DNA of 64,000 nt from Acetobacter thailandicus (GTDB lineage: Bacteria; Pseudomonadota; Alphaproteobacteria; Acetobacterales; Acetobacteraceae), in assembly GCF_011516655.1 (NCBI RefSeq), contig NZ_WOSV01000004.1, positions 124,001 through 188,000 of the forward strand. Reading direction: 5' to 3'. Position 1 is the stretch's first letter; every line of letters starts with the position of its first letter. The notes below the pieces were generated by a model. It saw only the letters and a list, made by a program, of their open reading frames with translations. It had not been told where the DNA came from and ran no database searches. This document shows positions 7,530 to 19,887 of the stretch, in pieces. The position numbers and the translations under genes were made by a program.

Positions 7530-7946
7530 ATATCCTGCTTCCAGTCGGACATTGCGTTCAACTCCGGAGAGTCGATCGCGTGCCGGGTATGATGGCGCGA
7601 AAAAAAAGAACGGATCGAAGCTGCATATGGCGGTCGATACCCTGGGGCATCTTCTTGCCCTGCACGTCACTCTGGCAAACAGGGCTATACCGGATCAAAA
7701 GCAACGGAAGCCGCTGAAGAGCACAATATTACCATCGAAATCGTCAGGCGGCCTCAGACAAAACGGGGTTTTGTGTTGTTGCCCTGACGATGGATCGTGG
7801 AAAGATCATTCGCGTGGGCAACACGGTGCAGAAGGCTCGTGAAAGACTACGAGCGCTGCGTTTCAACACTTGCCGCAATGCACATCGTAGCCTTCGCTGG
7901 TTTCATGTTGAAAAACGCAGCCCGACTGCTCACGCAAAGTGCATAA
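7530..7946 (+). pseudogene. IS5-family (ISL2-like) transposase remnant
   Basis: The start reads SSRTLRSTPESRSRAGYDGAK then KKNGSKLHMAVDTLGHLLALHVTLAN, a well-known transposase block. The part with the second catalytic Asp is deleted, and the frame shifts to GYTGSKATEAAEEHNI and RRPQTKRGFVLLP. After a stop it continues in other frames with the [14 protein letters not shown] block and a final [19 protein letters not shown] ending at TAA 7944-7946. Deletion, stop and shifts show it is dead. Ends of the IS were not found. Confidence 0.7.
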
Positions 7947-8083
7947 CACCCTCTGGTATAATTTAAGGTGGCAGGAAGAATAAAAAATCATTCAAAAACA
8001 AAGAGCAGAAGCTGAAAAAAAAGAAACAGGACGCTCTTGAATGCCAACCTTATTGACCAGGAGACCCAGGTTTTATTCTGGGT

Positions 8084-8660
<577 letters not shown>

Positions 8661-8661
<1 letters not shown>

Positions 8662-8939
8662 TGATTTCATCACTTATAAAAGTGATAGGAGATTTTTCTT
8701 ATAAACATTCAGGTATTGTAGGTATTTCATTCATTTTATGTTCATATTGGCAGTTTTTTAAAGGGTATGATTTATGGCCTTTTGTTTTGATTTTATCTAC
8801 AATGGTAGGTCTGGCGATGTGGCCCTTTGATGAAGAGCAAAAAAAGTGGAAAAAAAAGAGTAAATTAAGATCTATATATGTAAGTGTATCTATACCTTTG
8901 GTGCTTATATTTCAGGCATTACTTCCTTATATATCATAA
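8661..8939 (+). CDS. small three-helix membrane protein, unknown
   Basis: 92 residues with three hydrophobic segments (about residues 16-31, 38-55 and 71-89) and a Lys-rich loop EEQKKWKKKSKLR between helices two and three. The start overlaps the upstream stop as TAATG, so it depends on translation of the preceding gene. AT-rich codon use matches the island. No family recognised. By position it could be an immunity protein for the upstream product, but nothing in the sequence proves this. Confidence 0.55.
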
Positions 8940-9333
8940 GGATATGATTTTTAACCTTTGTTTTTTCTAACAGAAAAGACTGCTTCACAGAAAAAGCGAA
9001 AGGACTGAGCGGTAACTCTGACCTTTCAGCATAACCTGCCAGATGCCGGAAATCTGCTCAAATACGTCACTCTTGCATCAGCTACGCAGGCGCCGGTGCA
9101 CGTTTTTCAACTATCAGAACGGACAGGCAGATCATGCAAGGGAATGCCGGCATGGTAACGATACAGAACCGCTTTCACAAATAAACTGCTATCGTCAGTT
9201 ATCCCGTCGACATGGCCTTCATGACCCCGGGAGAAGATTTTTTGTCCGCTCCCGCTGGCTGTCACTCAGGCCATATCGTCGCATCTATTCTCTCCCTGCA
9301 AGCAGAGAGAAGCACAGAAGCCGAAGCACCCGA
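8940..9333. other. no intact gene; decayed sequence at the right side of the island
   Basis: Nearly 400 bases without a convincing gene. A 104-codon plus-strand frame at 9043 has an Arg/His/Ser-rich, low-quality translation and looks random. Another frame gives MAFMTPGEDFLSAPAG and later LQAERSTEAEAPEMF, which may be a remnant. No copy of the tRNA-Ser 3' end that could mark the right att site was found here. Confidence 0.5.
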
Positions 9334-9362
9334 AATGTTCAGACCCGCAGGGTCTGAACATT
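9334..9362. terminator. 13-bp perfect hairpin after acnB
   Basis: AATGTTCAGACCC-GCA-GGGTCTGAACATT, a perfect inverted repeat 11 bp beyond the acnB stop. No U-run follows on the minus strand, so it is either a hairpin that protects the acnB 3' end or an imperfect terminator. It also marks the point where the island ends and core sequence resumes. Confidence 0.55.
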
Positions 9363-9372
9363 GGTGGATATT

Positions 9373-12162
<2,790 letters not shown>

Positions 12163-12566
12163 GGCAATTCCAACGTCATTGATGTGTGTGGACCTGAAAC
12201 ACAGTCCTGCAAACCGGTGGTGGCTGAGCTGGCAACGGTCAGACCGATTTCAGTTACGTCAGCTACCTTCGACAGACAAGACACTGTATTCCAGCAAAAC
12301 AGTCCTTTTAATTCAGCGTTCACCGCTTAAAAAGCAACCCACATGCCTGTCAGACCAGCCTGCACAGCCAGCCTCACTTCACTGGGCTTTGCTTATCTGA
12401 CTGATGATGGGGCTTTTGTCATTTCAAATTTCCGGCACTGCTTTTTGGAGAAGGGGCGGGAGCAGCTTTTTCATGCCAATTCGCATGACAACCCTGTCTA
12501 CCCGTTGTAAGCACTCTGTGGAGTTATGCCCTATATGCTGTGGCAGATGTCAGGAACGTACTATTT
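12163..12566. other. intergenic region between divergent acnB and MocR-type gene
   Basis: About 400 bases expected to hold two divergent promoters. Plus-strand frames here are low-quality. I saw no clear operator, riboswitch or repeat; in particular no good match to the ATTGTATGCTTTT elements found upstream of the Nit1C cluster. Confidence 0.5.
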
Positions 12567-13970
12567 ATGCCTGTTTATGATTATCTGGCTAACTGGAAAC
12601 AGCAGATTGACCAGAGCCCGAACGCTATTTACCTGACACTGGCTGATGCACTGGCCTTTTCTATACGGAAAGGAGATTTGCAGGAGGGGGATAAGCTGCC
12701 TCCGCAGAGAACGATCGCAGAGTATCTCGGCACTAATCTTACGACAGTGACACGAGCCTTCACTGAGGCGCGTCGTCGTGGCCTGATTGATGCAACAGTG
12801 GGTCGTGGCACTTTTGTGCGTTTAGGAGCAGGTGAGAGTCACTGGCGACATACAGGGCCTGCCGTTGTTGACCTGACAATGAACCTGCCACCTATCCCGC
12901 AGGACCCCTCGCTCCAGCGTATTATACAAAATGATATCGCTGCGATCCTGAAGCAGCAGGATCTCAGCAGCCTTATGTCTTATCGTGTGACCGGTGGCAC
13001 ACTTGAAGAGCGTCAGCTTGGCGCGAAATGGATCGCGCCGGTTCTTGGGGCGCGCCGTACGGATGATATTCTGGTCGCTCCGGGAGCACAAAGCGCTCTG
13101 GCCGCGATTGTCAGCAGCCTTACCCAGCCTGGTGACGTTATTGTTACAGATCGCATTGCTTATCCGGGCGTTCGTACAGTAGCTGCACAGTTCGGGCTTA
13201 TTCTTGCAGGTGTTGACAGTGATATTGAAGGCATGATGCCAGATCAGCTTGATCATGTCTGTGCGCAGTATCATCCGCGTCTTTTATACTGTATCCCAAC
13301 CATCAATAATCCTACGACAGCAACAATGTCTTTGCAGCGCCGTAAAGATATTCTGGCTGTGGCACAGAGACACCATCTGCATATTGTTGAAGATGATCCT
13401 TACAGTCTGTTGCTGGATGAACCGCTGCCAGCGCTGGCGGTATTAGACCATAACCGGGTGAGCTATATTGCGACACTTGCAAAGACTCTCAGTCCTGGTT
13501 TGCGTACTGCTTATGTGGCCCTGCCTAACTCTGATATGACCCGCCGGGTCACAGCTGCTATTCGGGCCATTGCACTCACGAATGCAGGTCTGCTGAGTGC
13601 AATGACTGCAAGATGGATGCAGACCGGCCAGGCTGAAGCTTTGCTTCAGGCTATAAAAAAAGAGCTTCGTTTGCGTCAGTCTGTTGCACGTAAAGTGCTG
13701 GGGCCTGACCATTGTGCAAACCCCTGTGGTCCGCATGTATGGTTAAAACTACCAGAATGGTGGGGAAGTGCAGATTTTGTAGCCTATGCGCGCAGGCGTG
13801 GGCTGGCACTGGTGCCAAGCACTGTTTTTACCATTAGTGGTGAGCCGCCACAGCGGGCCCGCATTGCTCTGGGAAGTGCACCTGATGCGGCCAGCCTTGA
13901 GGAATCTTTAAACGGGGTGATGTCTGTTCTCAATCATAAGCGCTCACCTGGTTTTACGGACATTGTATGA
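12567..13970 (+). CDS. MocR-type (GntR/aminotransferase fusion) transcriptional regulator
   Basis: A PLP-binding transcription factor: an N-terminal GntR winged helix (about residues 20-85: ALAFSIRKGDLQEGDKLPPQR, TNLTTVTRAFTEARRRGLI, GRGTFV) fused to a fold-type I aminotransferase domain. The domain keeps NPTTATMS, the EDDPY stretch and the PLP lysine in TLAKTLSPGLR (about K306). ATG 12567 is used because MPVYDYLANWK is where family members start; a GTG at 12540 would add nine residues. It is the nearest regulator upstream of the Nit1C-type cluster, same strand. MocR proteins bind spaced direct repeats, which are present before that cluster (14116-14222), so it is the likely regulator (inference). 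Confidence 0.9.
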   Translation: MPVYDYLANWKQQIDQSPNAIYLTLADALAFSIRKGDLQEGDKLPPQRTIAEYLGTNLTTVTRAFTEARRRGLIDATVGRGTFVRLGAGESHWRHTGPAVVDLTMNLPPIPQDPSLQRIIQNDIAAILKQQDLSSLMSYRVTGGTLEERQLGAKWIAPVLGARRTDDILVAPGAQSALAAIVSSLTQPGDVIVTDRIAYPGVRTVAAQFGLILAGVDSDIEGMMPDQLDHVCAQYHPRLLYCIPTINNPTTATMSLQRRKDILAVAQRHHLHIVEDDPYSLLLDEPLPALAVLDHNRVSYIATLAKTLSPGLRTAYVALPNSDMTRRVTAAIRAIALTNAGLLSAMTARWMQTGQAEALLQAIKKELRLRQSVARKVLGPDHCANPCGPHVWLKLPEWWGSADFVAYARRRGLALVPSTVFTISGEPPQRARIALGSAPDAASLEESLNGVMSVLNHKRSPGFTDIV

Positions 13971-14115
13971 CTGGCTTCCTCTGCGCAGGCATCAGGAAGA
14001 CTCCTTGTCTGAGGGGCATCACTCAGAGAGAAAGTGAAAAACAAGAACGGGCATCGATCACGAATTAGTGAGTAAAAATCCCTTTTAAAACAATATGTTA
14101 TCTTAATATGATATG

Positions 14116-14222
14116 ATTGTACGCTTTTTCATAAAATATTGTATGCTTTTGATTGCATAGTATTGTCGTTTAATTTTTATTTTGATTTGTTTGTAATGCT
14201 TTATGAAAGCATACAATATTTT
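14116..14222 (+). promoter_or_regulatory. operator array upstream of the Nit1C-type cluster
   Basis: Direct repeats ATTGTACGCTTTT (14116-14128) and ATTGTATGCTTTT (14138-14150), 22 bp apart start to start, plus an inverted copy. The segment AAAATATTGTATGCTTT (14133-14149) and its exact complement AAAGCATACAATATTTT (14206-14222) form a 17-bp perfect inverted repeat. The second arm is also part of a local palindrome ATGCTTT-ATG-AAAGCAT (14196-14212). The two-helical-turn direct repeats fit MocR-type binding. The rest of 13971-14311 holds no gene. Confidence 0.65.
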
Positions 14223-14311
14223 GTCTTTCCCTTATCCCGTGTCACGTTTGCTTCGGCAACACGGTCAGGTCCGGCTTGCCGCCGGAGGCCGCAGTACATG
14301 GGAGACATACT

Positions 14312-14794
14312 ATGCCAGCAATCGAACACGCACCCCATAAAGATGGTGACTGCTTCGTCAATTATGAAAATAAAGTTTTTGAAGACGTTAAAGCAAAACC
14401 AGGCGAAAAAGCTCTTATCACATTCCATACTGTTGCCAACGAAGGTTCAGTCGGGTTTGTAAACCTTTTGCAGGCAACACGTCTTATCCGCAAAGGTTTC
14501 GAGACATCAGTTCTGCTCTATGGCCCGGGCGTGACCCTGGGTGTTCAGCGTGGTTTCCCCCGCCTTGGTGATGAAGCTTTTCCAGGTCATATGAACTGCA
14601 ATAAGCAGATCGTGAAAATTCTTGAAGAAGGCGGAAAAGTTTACGCCTGCCGCTTCGCTCTTCAGGCACTGTATGGATATGGCGAGCATAATCTGATTCC
14701 GGGTATTACACCCATCAACCCTCAGGATGTACTCGACCTGACCCTCATCGCGCGTCGCGATAATGCGTTTATTCTGAACAGCTGGACTCTCTGA
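14312..14794 (+). CDS. MSMEG_0572/Sll0783-family nitrogen-starvation response protein (Nit1C cluster)
   Basis: 160-residue soluble protein, first gene of the Nit1C-type operon. Start at ATG 14312 ([13 protein letters not shown]) with GGGAGA six bases upstream; the longer frame from a TTG at 14276 is not supported. Recognisable by cluster position and by family segments such as [40 protein letters not shown] and [20 protein letters not shown]. The family responds to nitrogen starvation in cyanobacteria and resembles DsrE-like folds; its biochemical role is not established. Nitrilase follows after 23 bp. Confidence 0.85.
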   Translation: MPAIEHAPHKDGDCFVNYENKVFEDVKAKPGEKALITFHTVANEGSVGFVNLLQATRLIRKGFETSVLLYGPGVTLGVQRGFPRLGDEAFPGHMNCNKQIVKILEEGGKVYACRFALQALYGYGEHNLIPGITPINPQDVLDLTLIARRDNAFILNSWTL

Positions 14795-14817
14795 CGGCCG
14801 AAGGGAGAACCGCCATC

Positions 14818-15786
14818 ATGTCACGTATTGTTCGCGCCGCAGCCATTCAGATCAGCCCTGTCTTTGGTGACGATGGTCTGGGTACTGCCCGGAAAGTCTG
14901 CAAGGCCATCCGCGATGCCGCCTCAAAAGGCGTGAAGCTGGCGGTCTTTCCTGAAACCTTTGTGCCGTATTACCCCTATTTTTCTTTTATTCAGCCCGCA
15001 TTTCGCTTTGGTGGCGAACATCTTGAGCTTTATGAGCGCGCTGTTGTTATTCCTGGTCCGGTAACAGACATGGTGGCTGAGGCTGCACGTGATACCGGTA
15101 TGGTTGTTGTGCTGGGTGTAAACGAGCGCGATGTCGGCACGCTCTACAACACACAGATTATTTTCGATGCGACGGGCGAGATTCTGCTCAGGCGCCGCAA
15201 AATAACCCCGACTTACCATGAGCGTATGGTCTGGGGGCAGGGTGATGGTGCAGGGCTTAAAGTCGTTGACAGTGCAGCTGGTCGTATAGGTGCACTGGCC
15301 TGCTGGGAGCATTATAATCCTCTCGCACGCTATGCGCTGATGACGCAGCATGAAGAAATTCACTGCGCACAGTTTCCGGGTTCGCTGGTCGGGCAGATTT
15401 TTGCAGATCAGATGGAAGTCACCATTCGCCATCATGCGCTTGAATCAGGCTGCTTCGTTGTCAATGCGACAGGCTGGCTGACTGAAGAGCAGATTAAGGA
15501 TGTCGCCCGCGATCCTTCTCTTGAAGGGCCTCTGCGTGGTGGTTGTTTTACGGCCATCATATCCCCCGAGGGCCGGCATCTGGTTCCGCCTCTGACCGAA
15601 GGTGAGGGCATGGTCATTGCAGATCTTGATTTTGCTCTGATTACTAAACGCAAACGTATGATGGATTCAGTGGGGCATTATGCCCGTCCTGAGCTGCTTA
15701 GTCTGCTGCATGACCGTCGTCCGGCCAGTACGGTGCATTATGTGGGTGAAGAGGCACCCCGTGACAAAGAAGGGGACGTATTATGA
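14818..15786 (+). CDS. Nit1-type nitrilase (Nit6803-like)
   Basis: Carbon-nitrogen hydrolase hydrolysing R-CN to acid plus ammonia (some homologs also act on HCN). The 322-residue chain has the Glu-Lys-Cys triad: E46 in [11 protein letters not shown]128 in [12 protein letters not shown] and C162 in [14 protein letters not shown], where C-W-E is the nitrilase-branch signature. GGGAG lies upstream of the ATG. Its stop overlaps the radical SAM start as ATGA. Homologous Nit1C clusters have been linked to growth on cyanide as nitrogen source in Pseudomonas (established for that host); whether that is the function here is inference. Confidence 0.93.
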   Translation: MSRIVRAAAIQISPVFGDDGLGTARKVCKAIRDAASKGVKLAVFPETFVPYYPYFSFIQPAFRFGGEHLELYERAVVIPGPVTDMVAEAARDTGMVVVLGVNERDVGTLYNTQIIFDATGEILLRRRKITPTYHERMVWGQGDGAGLKVVDSAAGRIGALACWEHYNPLARYALMTQHEEIHCAQFPGSLVGQIFADQMEVTIRHHALESGCFVVNATGWLTEEQIKDVARDPSLEGPLRGGCFTAIISPEGRHLVPPLTEGEGMVIADLDFALITKRKRMMDSVGHYARPELLSLLHDRRPASTVHYVGEEAPRDKEGDVL

Positions 15787-16892
15787 CTGTCCCGACACTT
15801 GGCACATTATCAGGCCGTAAGCTCATTACAGATCTGCAGTCTATGGGGCTGCAGATTGGTGAACAAACCGGTGGTATCTCGCGTAAAGGCGGCGCCGGGC
15901 CGTCAGACCATAAAACAATCACGATTGCCGGGCAGACCATTATGGTGCCGGTGTTTACGGCAGGGGCTCAGCGTTCGCCATTTCAGGCCAGTCTGCCAGA
16001 TCAGAGCGGCAGCAGCGTGTTGCAGCGCGATGGTCAGACACTTGGTATTATTCACTTTCCGTCAGCGCCACGTTTTTACGGGCTAAGCACAGCTGACGGT
16101 ATCCCTTACTGGAAAATCGCTCTGCTGCATGGGCGTGATACACTGGCAACAACGGTGCATCAGACCTGTATTCGCTATGCAGACCGTCGTACCTCCTGCC
16201 AGTTTTGTGCCATTGGTCAGTCGCTCGAAGCAGACCGTACAATTGCGTATAAAACACCCGCTCAGTTAGCCGAGGTTGCTAAGGCTGCGGTTGAGCTTGA
16301 TGGTGTGCGCGACATGGTGCTGACAACAGGCACGCCGAACGTCATTGACCGGGGTGCGGCTGTGCTGGCGGAGTCAGCGCGTGCTATTCGGGCTGCGGTT
16401 GACCTGCCGTTACAGGTGCAGTGTGAGCCGCCGCGCGATCATGACTGGTTCGGTCGCCTTCGTGATGCCGGGGCAGATAGTTTAGGCATGCACCTTGAGG
16501 CCGCGACCCAGGTGGTGCGCGAAAAGATTATGCCAGGTAAAGCGACTGTCAGTGTCGAACGGTATATGGAGGCCTTTGCCAGCGCTGTGCCTGTATTCGG
16601 GCGCGGGCAGGTTAATACCTACTTTCTGGCAGGACTGGGTGACAGTGCAGAAGACATTCTTGCTCTGGCTGAACGTCTGATTGCACTTGGGGTTTACCCC
16701 TTTGTGGTGCCGTTTGTGCCTATATCTGGCACACCGCTTGAAAATCACGCTCCTCCTTCAGCCGACTTCATGAAGTCAGTGCTGGCACCATTGGGTCGTA
16801 TGTTGCGTGAAGCAAATATGAAATCGACTGACATTCGTGCCGGGTGTGGCCGTTGTGGTGCCTGCTCCTCTCTCTCAGCTTATGAGTCATGA
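15783..16892 (+). CDS. MSMEG_0568-family radical SAM protein (Nit1C cluster)
   Basis: 369-residue radical SAM enzyme that would use a [4Fe-4S] cluster and SAM to generate a 5'-deoxyadenosyl radical. The probable cluster motif is C129-X9-C139-X2-C142 (in [19 protein letters not shown]), with a wider first spacing than the canonical CX3CX2C. A second Cys motif, C355-X2-C358-X2-C361, closes the protein and could hold an auxiliary cluster. The barrel includes [28 protein letters not shown] and [11 protein letters not shown]. It overlaps the nitrilase by four bases and the GNAT gene by four. The substrate is unknown. Confidence 0.9.
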   Translation: MTVPTLGTLSGRKLITDLQSMGLQIGEQTGGISRKGGAGPSDHKTITIAGQTIMVPVFTAGAQRSPFQASLPDQSGSSVLQRDGQTLGIIHFPSAPRFYGLSTADGIPYWKIALLHGRDTLATTVHQTCIRYADRRTSCQFCAIGQSLEADRTIAYKTPAQLAEVAKAAVELDGVRDMVLTTGTPNVIDRGAAVLAESARAIRAAVDLPLQVQCEPPRDHDWFGRLRDAGADSLGMHLEAATQVVREKIMPGKATVSVERYMEAFASAVPVFGRGQVNTYFLAGLGDSAEDILALAERLIALGVYPFVVPFVPISGTPLENHAPPSADFMKSVLAPLGRMLREANMKSTDIRAGCGRCGACSSLSAYES

Positions 16893-17449
16893 TGATGACG
16901 GAAGATGTAGAAAATCGCCCGTTTATTCCTGTTGAATACGTTGTGCGACTTGCCCGTACACCGTGGGAAAAAGCAGGGTTTTACGCACTTCGCAGAGAAG
17001 TCTTCTGCACGGAGCAGCATATTTTCTCAGGTGATGACCGGGATGAGATTGATGATGTTGCAATTCCTGTTATTGCCGCCTGTTGTGTAGCAGGCATGCC
17101 AGATCGTGTTGTGGGTGCTGTGCGTATTCATGAGGCTGAGACCGGCGTATGGCGTGGCTCTCGCCTGGCTGTGCAGGCTGAACACCGTAAGCTGGGGCGT
17201 ATTGGCGCAGAGCTGATCCGCATGGCTGTCAGTACCGCGCACAGTCTGGGGGCGACGCGTTTTCTCGCCCAGGTACAGGAGCAGAATGTGCTGTTTTTTC
17301 GCCGGCTTTACTGGAAAAGCCTGGGGGAAGTGATACTGCACGGCCTGCCACATCGTGACATGCAGGCTGACCTGACGCGCTATCCGCCACACGGGCTTGA
17401 CCAGACCTGGCTGCTTCGTCCTCAGCCCCGTAACCGGCAGGTGGCATAA
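16889..17449 (+). CDS. MSMEG_0567/Sll0786-family GNAT N-acetyltransferase (Nit1C cluster)
   Basis: 186-residue GNAT-fold protein. It has an N-terminal LRREVFCTEQHIF strand-helix, VVGAVRIHEAE, the acetyl-CoA pyrophosphate loop in EHRKLGRIGAELIRMAV (R-x-x-G-x-G/A type) and a C-terminal QVQEQNVLFFRRLYWKSLGE segment. Substrate not known. In mycobacteria the homolog is fused to the AIR-synthase-like domain; here they are separate genes overlapping by one base (TAATG), which suggests close functional association. The N-terminus MMMTED leaves the precise start ambiguous by one or two codons. Confidence 0.88.
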   Translation: MMMTEDVENRPFIPVEYVVRLARTPWEKAGFYALRREVFCTEQHIFSGDDRDEIDDVAIPVIAACCVAGMPDRVVGAVRIHEAETGVWRGSRLAVQAEHRKLGRIGAELIRMAVSTAHSLGATRFLAQVQEQNVLFFRRLYWKSLGEVILHGLPHRDMQADLTRYPPHGLDQTWLLRPQPRNRQVA

Positions 17450-18420
17450 TGACAGGCGCACTGGCTTCACTGCTCCATACATTACGCACCGGCAGCGCTC
17501 TTGCTGCCAAGCAGGATATTGCCGCTGTCACAGCTATTCTTCCTCAGGCCAGTGAAACAGGGTTCAGGCCTGGTGATGATTGTGCCGCCATTCTTGACGG
17601 AGAGGGTTATCTGCTCCTGGCAAGTGAAGGGTTTCAGGATAGTTTTGTACGGGCCATGCCGTGGTTTGCCGGTTATTGCGGGGTGATGGTTAATGTCAGC
17701 GATATTACCGCAATGGGCGGGCGCCCGGTCGCTGTAGTTGATGCGCTGTGGAGCGAGACGTCAGAAACGGCAGCGACAATTATGACCGGTCTGCGTGATG
17801 GCGCACGCACGTATCATGTACCGGTTGCCGGCGGGCACACCAGTATGCGCAGCACGCATAATTCGCTCTCTGTTGCTATTCTTGGGCGTGCGCGTCGTTT
17901 ACTGACAAGTTTTGATGCCCGCCCGGGTGAGGTTCTGATCGCAGCCATAGACCTGCGTGGTCGCTGGCATGACCCTCATCCATTTTGGGATGCAAGTTCA
18001 GCACTATGTGGCACAGATGATGACGCCCGCCTGAGAGGAGATCTCGAACTTCTCCCCTCTATTGCAGAGGATGGTCTGAGCAAAGCGGCAAAAGATATCA
18101 GCATGGCGGGACTGCTGGGCACCGCTCTGATGCTGGCGGAATGTTCAGGTATCGGCATGAGCATTACTCTTGATCATATTCCCCGCCCGGATGATGCACC
18201 AATGCTACGGTGGCTGTCAGCATTCCCCAGTTACGGGTATCTGCTCACCGCATCAGCTGAAAATGCAAAGACGATTATGGATCGTTTTCACAGACGTGAC
18301 ATCGGTGCTGCTGTCATTGGTGTCTGTAACGATACCCGTCGTCTTGAAGTGACATGGGGTGATGAGAAAGAAACTTTCTGGGACCTTGGGCAAAAAACTC
18401 TCATGGGGTGCGCACCATGA
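17449..18420 (+). CDS. Sll0787-family AIR synthase-like protein (Nit1C cluster)
   Basis: 323-residue PurM/AIR-synthase superfamily member. It carries the DDCAAI ATP/Mg segment (residues ~43-48), a VNVSDITAMGGRPVAVVDA block and GGHTSM, all characteristic of the PurM/SelD/ThiL fold, which makes ATP-activated phosphoryl intermediates. C-terminal residues include SMAGLLGTALMLAE and GIGMSITLD. It overlaps the preceding GNAT gene by one base and the glycosyltransferase start by four (ATGA). Actual substrate unknown; an ATP-dependent condensation or ring closure is plausible by family. Confidence 0.88.
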   Translation: MTGALASLLHTLRTGSALAAKQDIAAVTAILPQASETGFRPGDDCAAILDGEGYLLLASEGFQDSFVRAMPWFAGYCGVMVNVSDITAMGGRPVAVVDALWSETSETAATIMTGLRDGARTYHVPVAGGHTSMRSTHNSLSVAILGRARRLLTSFDARPGEVLIAAIDLRGRWHDPHPFWDASSALCGTDDDARLRGDLELLPSIAEDGLSKAAKDISMAGLLGTALMLAECSGIGMSITLDHIPRPDDAPMLRWLSAFPSYGYLLTASAENAKTIMDRFHRRDIGAAVIGVCNDTRRLEVTWGDEKETFWDLGQKTLMGCAP

Positions 18421-19583
18421 GCCTTTCAGTTGGTATTCTGACGCACTCAACAAACCCGCGCGGTGGTGTTGTGCACGGTATGGCCTTGGCAGAAGCATTG
18501 TGCGATGCGGGGTATGAGGCAACCCTGATCGCGCCAGATGTGACGGGGGCAGGTTTTTTTCGTAAACCCCGGTGCGCTACCCGCTATATTCCCGCTGTGG
18601 CAGAGCAGCACTTACCATCACTGGTGGAGCGTCGTATTGGCGAGATATCAGCAGCTCTGCGTCACAATGCACAGTACGATGTGCTGCATGCGCAGGACCC
18701 GCTGAGTGCGAATGCTCTGGCTGATCTGGTTGCTGAGGGGCAGATAGCAGGTTTTGCCCGCACGGTGCATCATCTGGATAATTTCTCTGATCCAGGTGTG
18801 GCTGCACGTCAGGTCAGAGGGTTAGCTGCCGCTGATGAACTGTTTACGGTCAGTCAGCTCTGGCAGGACACTTTGCTGACAGATTATGGCCGGCATGCCC
18901 CGGTTGTAGGCAATGGAGTGGATCTGACACATTTCTCTGCGCAAATAAAGCCGGAGGACTGCCAGTTGCGCAGCCGCTACGGGCTGCCTGAACATACGCC
19001 GTTTATTCTCTCTGTTGGTGGTGTTGAGCGGCGTAAAAACACGCTTCTTCTGCTGGAGGCTTTTGAAGCGATACGACAGGATAAACCTGACCTGCACCTG
19101 GTGATTGCAGGGGGCGCGTCTTTGCTGAATCACACAGATTATCGTCGCCTTTTTGACGAGAGAGTTCAGAGCGCGGGCCTGGAAAAAGCAGTTACTGTGA
19201 CAGGAGCCATTGCAGATGACGATATGCCTGCATTGTACAGGCAGGCTTCTGTTCTGGCTTATCCGTCACAAACGGAGGGGTTTGGTTTGTGCCCGCTTGA
19301 GGCCATGGCCTGCGGCACTCCGGTGATTGTACCAGCCTTAAGGCCTTTTACCGAGCACTTTGAGGGCGATGAGGTGTTCTGGTGTGATCCCCTACACCTG
19401 GCAACACTGGTTCATGCATTGCGTGCAGCCTTGAGCGCTGTTGCTCAGGAGCGTTTTAAGGTGAGTGGCCCCGCAACAGCCTGTCGTTTCGCCTGGCATC
19501 ATGTCGCCAGGCGGCATTTTTTAGCATACGGGCGCCTGGCTGCATTATCGCGTGCCGGTGTCCATGCTTCAGGAGTTTTGTAA
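18417..19583 (+). CDS. MSMEG_0565-family glycosyltransferase (Nit1C cluster)
   Basis: GT-B glycosyltransferase of GT4 type, 388 residues from ATG 18417. That ATG overlaps the upstream stop as ATGA and is preferred to a GTG at 18408. N-terminal GILTHSTNPRGGVVHGMALAEAL is the acceptor domain; the donor domain has SVGGVERRKNTLLLLEAF and YPSQTEGFGLCPLEAMACG, containing the EX7E motif. It presumably attaches a sugar from a nucleotide donor to the pathway intermediate. Its presence argues that the pathway makes a larger product rather than only releasing ammonia from a nitrile. Confidence 0.88.
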   Translation: MSLSVGILTHSTNPRGGVVHGMALAEALCDAGYEATLIAPDVTGAGFFRKPRCATRYIPAVAEQHLPSLVERRIGEISAALRHNAQYDVLHAQDPLSANALADLVAEGQIAGFARTVHHLDNFSDPGVAARQVRGLAAADELFTVSQLWQDTLLTDYGRHAPVVGNGVDLTHFSAQIKPEDCQLRSRYGLPEHTPFILSVGGVERRKNTLLLLEAFEAIRQDKPDLHLVIAGGASLLNHTDYRRLFDERVQSAGLEKAVTVTGAIADDDMPALYRQASVLAYPSQTEGFGLCPLEAMACGTPVIVPALRPFTEHFEGDEVFWCDPLHLATLVHALRAALSAVAQERFKVSGPATACRFAWHHVARRHFLAYGRLAALSRAGVHASGVL

Positions 19584-19585
19584 GC

Positions 19586-19873
19586 ATGCCCGAAATGATT
19601 TTTCGTGTGCGATGGCCCGACGGGAAGGAGGCAAACTGTTATTCTCCCTCCCTGGTTATTCAGGATCATTTTACGCCTGGTCAGGAATACCCGGTCCGCA
19701 TTTTTCTTGAAAAGGCAGAAACAGCACTCGGCGAAGCGAGTGAGCGTGTACGTGCACGTTATGGCTTTCCATGCAGCCGTGCCCTTGGCCAGCTTCAGGT
19801 TATTCGTCAGACCTGCGTGCCTTTTCTTAACCGACCCGACGCACAGGTGAGCGTCCTGTCTTTCAGTTTCTGA
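19586..19873 (+). CDS. MSMEG_0570-family nitrogen-starvation response protein (Nit1C cluster)
   Basis: 95-residue soluble protein starting MPEMIFRVRWPDG, with a conserved NCYSPSLVIQDHF block, a TPGQEYPV turn and a Cys/Arg-rich end (CSRALGQLQVIRQTC). The family is known only from Nit1C clusters and related nitrogen-starvation loci; function unknown. It follows the glycosyltransferase by two bases and precedes the monooxygenase by 14. Confidence 0.85.
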   Translation: MPEMIFRVRWPDGKEANCYSPSLVIQDHFTPGQEYPVRIFLEKAETALGEASERVRARYGFPCSRALGQLQVIRQTCVPFLNRPDAQVSVLSFSF

Positions 19874-19887
19874 GATGGAAAAATACC

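Noticed and set aside
9043-9357. 104-codon plus-strand ORF before acnB
   Set aside because: Arg/His-rich random-looking translation, no ribosome site, runs into the acnB hairpin. Treated as decayed sequence.
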